The position numbers and the translations under genes were made by a program. From Devosia sp. 67-54 (GTDB taxonomy: Bacteria > Pseudomonadota > Alphaproteobacteria > Rhizobiales > Devosiaceae), in the NCBI RefSeq assembly GCF_001899075.1, contig NZ_MKVA01000009.1, positions 62,001 to 126,000 on the forward strand: a stretch of DNA of 64,000 bases, given 5' to 3'. Below the pieces are notes generated by a model that was not told where the DNA came from, did no database searches, and was given only the letters and a program-made list of their open reading frames with translations. Position 1 is the stretch's first letter, and each line of letters begins with the position of its first letter. Positions 59,448 to 64,000 of this stretch are shown in pieces.

Positions 59448-60398
59448 ATGGCGATGCCACAGACCGCCGAGACGGCCGTGCCGCATGCCCGGCCCGCCGC
59501 CGCCCTTCGGCCGGCGCCGCGCGGCAGGAAGCGCGACACCGTCCCGGCTCTCGTGATGCTCACCCCGTGGCTGCTGGGGGTGACGTTGCTCACCGCGCTG
59601 CCGATGGTCGCCTCGCTGGTGCTGTCCTTCACCAATTACGACCTGCTGTCGCTGCCGCGCTTCATCGGCACCGCCAACTACCAGCGGCTGCTGTCGGACC
59701 CGCGCTACATCCAGTCGCTCGAAGTGACGACCACCTACGTGCTGGTCTCCGTGCCGCTGTCGGTGACCGTCGCGCTGCTGATCGCGGTGTCGCTGTCCTC
59801 GACCAGCCGGTCGGCGAACCTCTATCGCGGCATCTACTACCTGCCCTCGCTGCTCGGCGGCAGCGTCGCCATCGGCGTGCTCTGGCGCCAGCTCTTCGGC
59901 GGCCAGGGGCTGCTGAACTCCGTCCTCGGCCTGTTCGGCGTCGCGGGCACCAGCTGGATCGGCGACCCGCGCTACTCCCTCGGCACGCTGATCATCCTGC
60001 ACATCTGGCAGTTCGGCGCACCGATGGTGATCTTCCTCGCCGGTGCCCGGCAGATTCCGAAGGAAACCATCGAGGCCAGCATCATCGACGGCGCCAATCC
60101 GGTGCAGCGCTTCTTCCGGCTGACCCTGCCGCTGCTGAGCCCGCTGATCCTGTTCAATCTGGTGATGCAGACCATCACCGCCTTCCAGGCCTTCGTTCCG
60201 GCCTACGTCGTCAGCGACGGCTCCGGCGGTCCGATCGACTCCACGCTCTTCTACACCCTCTACCTCTACATCGAGGGCTTCCGGAACTTCCACATGGGCT
60301 ACGCCATGGCCATGGCGTGGGTGCTGCTCGTCATCATCGCGGTGTTCACCGCGCTCGCCTTCTGGTCCTCGCGCTTCTGGGTTCATTACGAGAATTGA
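59448..60398 (+). CDS. sugar ABC permease, MalF type (module 2)
   Basis: A 316-residue permease. A hydrophilic N-terminus of about 30 residues precedes the first membrane segment (VMLTPWLLGVTLLTALPMVA); the EAA loop is KETIEASIIDGANPVQRFFR. ATG 59448 has GGAGGAG upstream. It is first in an operon ordered permease, permease, binding protein, the reverse of module 1, so this module is not a simple copy of the first. Control by the divergent LacI protein through the dyad at 59326-59343 is likely. Confidence 0.9.
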   Translation: MAMPQTAETAVPHARPAAALRPAPRGRKRDTVPALVMLTPWLLGVTLLTALPMVASLVLSFTNYDLLSLPRFIGTANYQRLLSDPRYIQSLEVTTTYVLVSVPLSVTVALLIAVSLSSTSRSANLYRGIYYLPSLLGGSVAIGVLWRQLFGGQGLLNSVLGLFGVAGTSWIGDPRYSLGTLIILHIWQFGAPMVIFLAGARQIPKETIEASIIDGANPVQRFFRLTLPLLSPLILFNLVMQTITAFQAFVPAYVVSDGSGGPIDSTLFYTLYLYIEGFRNFHMGYAMAMAWVLLVIIAVFTALAFWSSRFWVHYEN

Positions 60399-60406
60399 GC
60401 GAGCCC

Positions 60407-61258
60407 ATGCACCCCGCGAAGCCGAACCGCCTCCCCGCCACGCTGCTGCGCCACGCCATCCTCATCGCGCTCGCGATCCTGATGAGCTATCCGCTGCTGT
60501 GGATGATCTCGAGCTCGTTCAAGCCCGAACACGTGATCTTCTCCGAGCCCGGCCTGCTGCCCGACCCGTTCACGCTCACCAACTACATCGCCGGCTGGAC
60601 CAAGCTCGGCCTGCCCTTCGCCGCGTTCATGCTGAACTCGGTGATCATCTGCGTGCTGTGCATCCTGGGCAATTTGTTCTCCTGCACGCTCGCCGCCTAT
60701 GCCTTCGCCCGGCTCGAATTTCCGTTCTCGAAGGCCGCCTTCGCCATCATGCTGCTCACCATCATGCTGCCGTTCCACGTGACGGTGCTGCCGCAATACA
60801 TCATGTTCCAGAAGCTGGGTGCGGTGAACACCATCATCCCGCTGGTGCTGCCGAAGTTCTTCGCGGTGGACGCCTTCTTCGTATTCCTGCTGGTGCAGTT
60901 CATCCGCGGCATTCCGCGCGACCTCGATCAGGCCGCCGAGATCGACGGCACCAACAAGTATCAAACCTTCTGGTACATCATCTTTCCGCTGTGCCGGCCG
61001 GCGCTGGTGATCGTCGCCATCTTCACCTTCCTGTGGACGTGGAACGACTTCTTCGGCCAGCTCATCTACCTGACGCAGACGCAGAACTACACCGCGTCGC
61101 TGGCCCTCAACCTGTTCATCGATGCCACCAGCGGCGAGTCGGCATGGGGCATGCTGTTCGCCATGTCCGTCGTCACCCTCACTCCCATCTTCGTGCTGTT
61201 CGTACTGTTCCAGAGGCAACTGGCGGACGGCATCGCGACCACCGGCCTCAAGGGATGA
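60407..61258 (+). CDS. sugar ABC permease, MalG type (module 2)
   Basis: A 283-residue MalG-type permease with membrane segments starting ILIALAILMSYPLLWMISSS and the EAA loop RDLDQAAEIDGTNKYQTFWY. It begins eight bases after the preceding permease stop and pairs with it. No ATPase gene is seen up to the end of the window, although one could lie beyond it. Confidence 0.9.
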   Translation: MHPAKPNRLPATLLRHAILIALAILMSYPLLWMISSSFKPEHVIFSEPGLLPDPFTLTNYIAGWTKLGLPFAAFMLNSVIICVLCILGNLFSCTLAAYAFARLEFPFSKAAFAIMLLTIMLPFHVTVLPQYIMFQKLGAVNTIIPLVLPKFFAVDAFFVFLLVQFIRGIPRDLDQAAEIDGTNKYQTFWYIIFPLCRPALVIVAIFTFLWTWNDFFGQLIYLTQTQNYTASLALNLFIDATSGESAWGMLFAMSVVTLTPIFVLFVLFQRQLADGIATTGLKG

Positions 61259-61306
61259 GCCCCGCTTCCACTCACGCAGATCTGCGATCACCAAGGAGGA
61301 GTATCC

Positions 61307-62590
61307 ATGTCTAGACCGAATATGCCCGGCCTCAACCGGCGCGACCTGCTCAAAGTCTCGGTCGGCGGCGCCGCCGCGCTGTGGCTTTCGACGTCGAACT
61401 TCGCACTGGCCGACAGCACGTCCATCAAGGCCGGCTGGTATGGCGGACAGGACACGCATGACCGCATGCAGAAGGCCATCGCGCAGTTCACCGCCAAGAA
61501 CCCCGACATTGCTGTGAGCGTCGAATTCGCGCCTTTCGCCGAATTCTACGATCGCCTGCCGGTCGAATATTCCGGCGGCACGGCACCCGATATGCACCGT
61601 CATTCGATGACCTATCTGTTCGACTACGTGAAGCGCGGCCTGCTCGCCGACCTCAGCCCCTTCATCGGCAAGAGCATCGACATTTCCGCGCTTTATCCGG
61701 GCGTGGTCGAGATCGGCAAGGATGGCGACCAGGTGCACGCCATCGGCAACAACCAGATCGCCGTTGCCCTGTTCTACAACAAGGCGAAGGTTGCGGCCGC
61801 CGGCTCGCTCGACAACCTGACCTGGGACGGTTTCCGCGACCTCGCCATCAAGATCGGCAAGGCGGGCGGCGCCAATTCCTATGGCACCAATGACGGCGGC
61901 GGCTTCTTCGCCTTCCTCGAGCTGTTCGTCACCCAGCGCGGCAAGTCGCTCTACAGCGGCGACAACGCCCTCGGCTTCGAGCCCAAGGATCTCGTCGACT
62001 GGCTCGACTACTGGGAATCGATGCGCAAGGACCAGGGTGCGCCGCCGCCATCGGTGACCGCCGAAAGCGCCGGCTTCCAGAATGCGCCGCTGGTCAAGGG
62101 AACTGCCGCCATGCAGGTCGGCTGGAGCCAGCAGATCGTCTTCTACCAGGCCCTAATGCAGGACGAGCTCGATATCCACGCCTGCCCGGTGCCGGCCGGC
62201 GCCGCCGACAACGGCCATTTGATCCGCGCGCTCGACTTCTGGGTCGTCCCGGAAGGGTCGCGCAACAAGGAGGCGGCAGCCAAGCTGGTCAACTTCCTGC
62301 TCAACGACGAGGGCGCGCTGGCAACGCTCGGCCTGTCGCTCGGCGGCCCCGCCTCCGACAAGGCCGCCAGCGTCCTGGCGAAGACGGCCGACGTGCCGAG
62401 CGGCAAGGTGCTCACCTACCTCGCCGACCTGCGCGGCCATGCGCCGTCGGCAACGCCGCGCTGGATCAGCGGCCATGGCGAGCTCGAATCGACGCTCAAC
62501 CGCCTCAATGCGTCGGTCGGCTTCGGCCAGGCGACGCCGCAGGCCGCCGCCGACAGCTTCTTCACCGAGGCCAAGCGCATCCTGGGCTGA
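61307..62590 (+). CDS. sugar ABC transporter substrate-binding protein (module 2)
   Basis: A 427-residue family 1 binding protein. A Tat-type signal (LNRRDLLKVSVGGAAALWLS, cleaved near ALADS) precedes the mature start IKAGWYGGQDTHDRMQKAIA. The body shows the usual blocks (EYSGGTAPDMHRHSMTYLFD; KGTAAMQVGWSQQIVFYQ). ATG 61307 has AAGGAGGAG. It is followed by a strong hairpin terminator and then by the second sulfatase gene. A sulfated sugar ligand is inferred from the context only. Confidence 0.9.
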   Translation: MSRPNMPGLNRRDLLKVSVGGAAALWLSTSNFALADSTSIKAGWYGGQDTHDRMQKAIAQFTAKNPDIAVSVEFAPFAEFYDRLPVEYSGGTAPDMHRHSMTYLFDYVKRGLLADLSPFIGKSIDISALYPGVVEIGKDGDQVHAIGNNQIAVALFYNKAKVAAAGSLDNLTWDGFRDLAIKIGKAGGANSYGTNDGGGFFAFLELFVTQRGKSLYSGDNALGFEPKDLVDWLDYWESMRKDQGAPPPSVTAESAGFQNAPLVKGTAAMQVGWSQQIVFYQALMQDELDIHACPVPAGAADNGHLIRALDFWVVPEGSRNKEAAAKLVNFLLNDEGALATLGLSLGGPASDKAASVLAKTADVPSGKVLTYLADLRGHAPSATPRWISGHGELESTLNRLNASVGFGQATPQAAADSFFTEAKRILG

Positions 62591-62605
62591 TCTCCCGTGG
62601 GCCCA

Positions 62606-62645
62606 GGCGCCTCCGGCCGCACGTTGGCCGGAGGCGTCCATTTTC
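62606..62645 (+). terminator. hairpin terminator after the module 2 binding-protein gene
   Basis: An 11-base-pair perfect stem (CGCCTCCGGCC at 62608-62618 with GGCCGGAGGCG at 62626-62636), loop GCACGTT, followed by a T-rich stretch (TCCATTTTC). It separates the importer from the sulfatase gene and may lower readthrough into the enzyme. Confidence 0.7.
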
Positions 62646-62673
62646 TCCAGTGAATTAGGTCAGGGTCGCTTCA

Positions 62674-64000
62674 GTGTCCGACAAGCCGAACATCGTTCTT
62701 ATCATGACGGACCAGCAGCGGGCCGACTTCTTTGCCTCGGAAGGCTTCCCTGTCGACACCATGCCGTTCGTCGACGCCCTCGGCGCCAAAGGCACCCGCT
62801 TCGACCGCGCCTACACCCCGATGCCCATCTGCTCGCCGGCGCGCAGCAGCATGCTGACCGGCCGCTTCCCCAAGGCGACGCGCGTCAAGCAGAACTGGGA
62901 CATGGACAAATTCATCACCTTCGGCAAGGACCTGCCGGCGGTGCTGCACGAGCAGGGTTACACCGTCAACCTCGCCGGCAAGAATCACTCCTACGCTGGC
63001 CGCGACGCCTTCGATTTCTACGGCGCCCCCTACAGCCACACGAACGGCCCGGCCGATCGCGCCACTGCCAGCCAGAGGCAGTCCGACGACTGGCTGTTCG
63101 AGCTCGACCACCACGTCTCGACCACCGCCACGCCGTTCCCGCTGGAAAACCAGCTCTGCTACCGCATCGTCTCCGACGCCATCACCTGCGTCGACCAGCA
63201 GCGCGACAAGCCGTTCTTCCTCTGGCTGTCGCTGCCCGAGCCGCACAACCCGTACCAGGCGCCGGAGCCGTATTTCTCCATGTTCTCGCCTGACCAGATG
63301 CCCGGTCGCGTCGCCGGCCCCCAGGCGAGCCTGGCGCGCGGCGGCAAATGGCAATGGCTGCGCACGCTCGAGGAAGAAAAGCGCCCCGGCTACGATGACG
63401 ACTGGCGCCGCTACCGTGCCGTCTATGCCGGCATGCTGCGCATGATCGACGACCAGGTGAAGCGTTTCGTCGACCATCTCGACGCCAGCGGCAGGCTCGA
63501 CGACACCATCATCATCTTTCTTGCTGACCATGGCGACTATGCCGGCGACTACGGCCTGCAGCGCAAGGGTGCCGGCCTGCCCGAATGCCTGGTCCGCGTC
63601 CCCTTCATGGTCACCGGCCCCGGCATCAGATCACACCATAACCGCCTCGACTTCGTGTCTCTGGTCGACATCCTCCCGACCGTGTGCGAGATCGCCGGCG
63701 CCGAGATTCCGTTCGGCTGCCAGGGACGAAGCCTCTGGCCCATGCTCACCGGCGCCGACTATCCGGCAGCGGAATTTTCCAGCATCTACGCCGAGCTCGG
63801 CTTCGGCAGCCTGCCCTACGGACCGCACGAGCGGCCGCCGCTGCATTTCGACTATGCCGGGCCGACCTACGACGAGCTGAACTCCGTGACCCAGAGCGGC
63901 AACCTCAAAATGGTGCGCAAGGGCAATTGGAAGCTTATCTTCGACGTGCTGTCAGGAGGCGAGCTCTACGACCTCGATAGCGATCCGGGCGAGCTTGAGA
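62674..64000 (+). CDS. type I sulfatase, formylglycine-dependent, cytoplasmic (module 2; partial, C-terminus off window)
   Basis: The first 442 residues of a sulfatase; the end lies beyond the window. The maturation motif is CSPARSSMLTGR (Cys53, Arg57), a CxPxR variant with Ala in place of the common Ser. Metal ligands are in IVLIMTDQQRAD and IIIFLADHGDYAGDYG. GTG 62674 is preferred, with AGGG upstream, as the catalytic core begins right after it. There is no signal peptide, so it should act in the cytoplasm on what the preceding importer brings in. It differs from the module 1 sulfatase outside the motifs, suggesting a different sulfated substrate. Confidence 0.9.
   Translation, partial: MSDKPNIVLIMTDQQRADFFASEGFPVDTMPFVDALGAKGTRFDRAYTPMPICSPARSSMLTGRFPKATRVKQNWDMDKFITFGKDLPAVLHEQGYTVNLAGKNHSYAGRDAFDFYGAPYSHTNGPADRATASQRQSDDWLFELDHHVSTTATPFPLENQLCYRIVSDAITCVDQQRDKPFFLWLSLPEPHNPYQAPEPYFSMFSPDQMPGRVAGPQASLARGGKWQWLRTLEEEKRPGYDDDWRRYRAVYAGMLRMIDDQVKRFVDHLDASGRLDDTIIIFLADHGDYAGDYGLQRKGAGLPECLVRVPFMVTGPGIRSHHNRLDFVSLVDILPTVCEIAGAEIPFGCQGRSLWPMLTGADYPAAEFSSIYAELGFGSLPYGPHERPPLHFDYAGPTYDELNSVTQSGNLKMVRKGNWKLIFDVLSGGELYDLDSDPGELE

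Noticed and set aside
1-64000. tRNA, rRNA or riboswitch genes
   Set aside because: I saw no tRNA-like cloverleaf, rRNA stretch or recognisable riboswitch core. A covariance-model scan would be needed to exclude small ones.

Overview
The window looks like a chromosomal or megaplasmid segment of a GC-rich alphaproteobacterium, most likely from the Hyphomicrobiales (Rhizobiales). The genus cannot be resolved from the sequence. Clues are the LysR regulator of PcaQ type with a PcaQ-type ATAACC-N4-GGTTAT box, many ABC sugar importers each beside its own LacI or RpiR regulator, and a very large LktA-family two-partner-secretion adhesin. I saw no rRNA, tRNA, CRISPR array, insertion sequence or phage gene. 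Nearly all of the window is coding, and no gene-free gap exceeds 300 bases.

Region by region. (1) 1-5588 is an aromatic-acid module. It holds a branched-chain-type ABC importer (ATPase fragment and binding protein) divergent from a PcaQ-like regulator, followed by a hydroxycinnamoyl-CoA hydratase-lyase, a feruloyl-CoA-synthetase-type ligase and a divergent MarR regulator. Together they would convert ferulate or coumarate to vanillin or 4-hydroxybenzaldehyde and import protocatechuate-like acids. (2) 5653-13827 is an amino-sugar (GlcNAc/chitobiose) module: RpiR regulator, SIS-domain protein, NgcE-like binding protein, a MalF-MalG permease fusion, a divergent BadF-type kinase and a DUF5107 protein. 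(3) 14086-25271 is an FbpABC/AfuABC-like importer with two tandem paralogous binding proteins. It is followed by five structurally unrelated cytoplasmic phosphatases (HAD, two IMPase-fold, a CX5R phosphatase, a metallophosphoesterase). A LacI regulator closes the region, and its putative TGCA-N6-TGCA operators lie both at its own promoter and upstream of the importer. (4) 25500-47851 is a two-partner secretion operon: a small secreted protein, a 6660-residue TpsA adhesin and its TpsB pore.

(5) 47859-51295 holds a SapC-family protein, then a TetR regulator with a ribitol-dehydrogenase-like SDR, divergent from a flavin monooxygenase across a perfect 20-bp-arm inverted repeat. (6) 51292-64000 holds a formylglycine-generating enzyme and two parallel modules, each with a LacI regulator, a sugar ABC importer (one binding protein, two permeases) and a sulfatase. 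The second sulfatase runs off the window. Neither sulfatase has a signal peptide.

A common theme in regions 3 and 6 is import first, trim later: phosphorylated or sulfated small carbohydrates seem to be taken up intact and then dephosphorylated or desulfated in the cytoplasm. Three of the four sugar-type importers have no ATPase gene beside them in the window, which suggests a shared MsiK/UgpC-type ATPase elsewhere. Substrate assignments are inferences from family and context.
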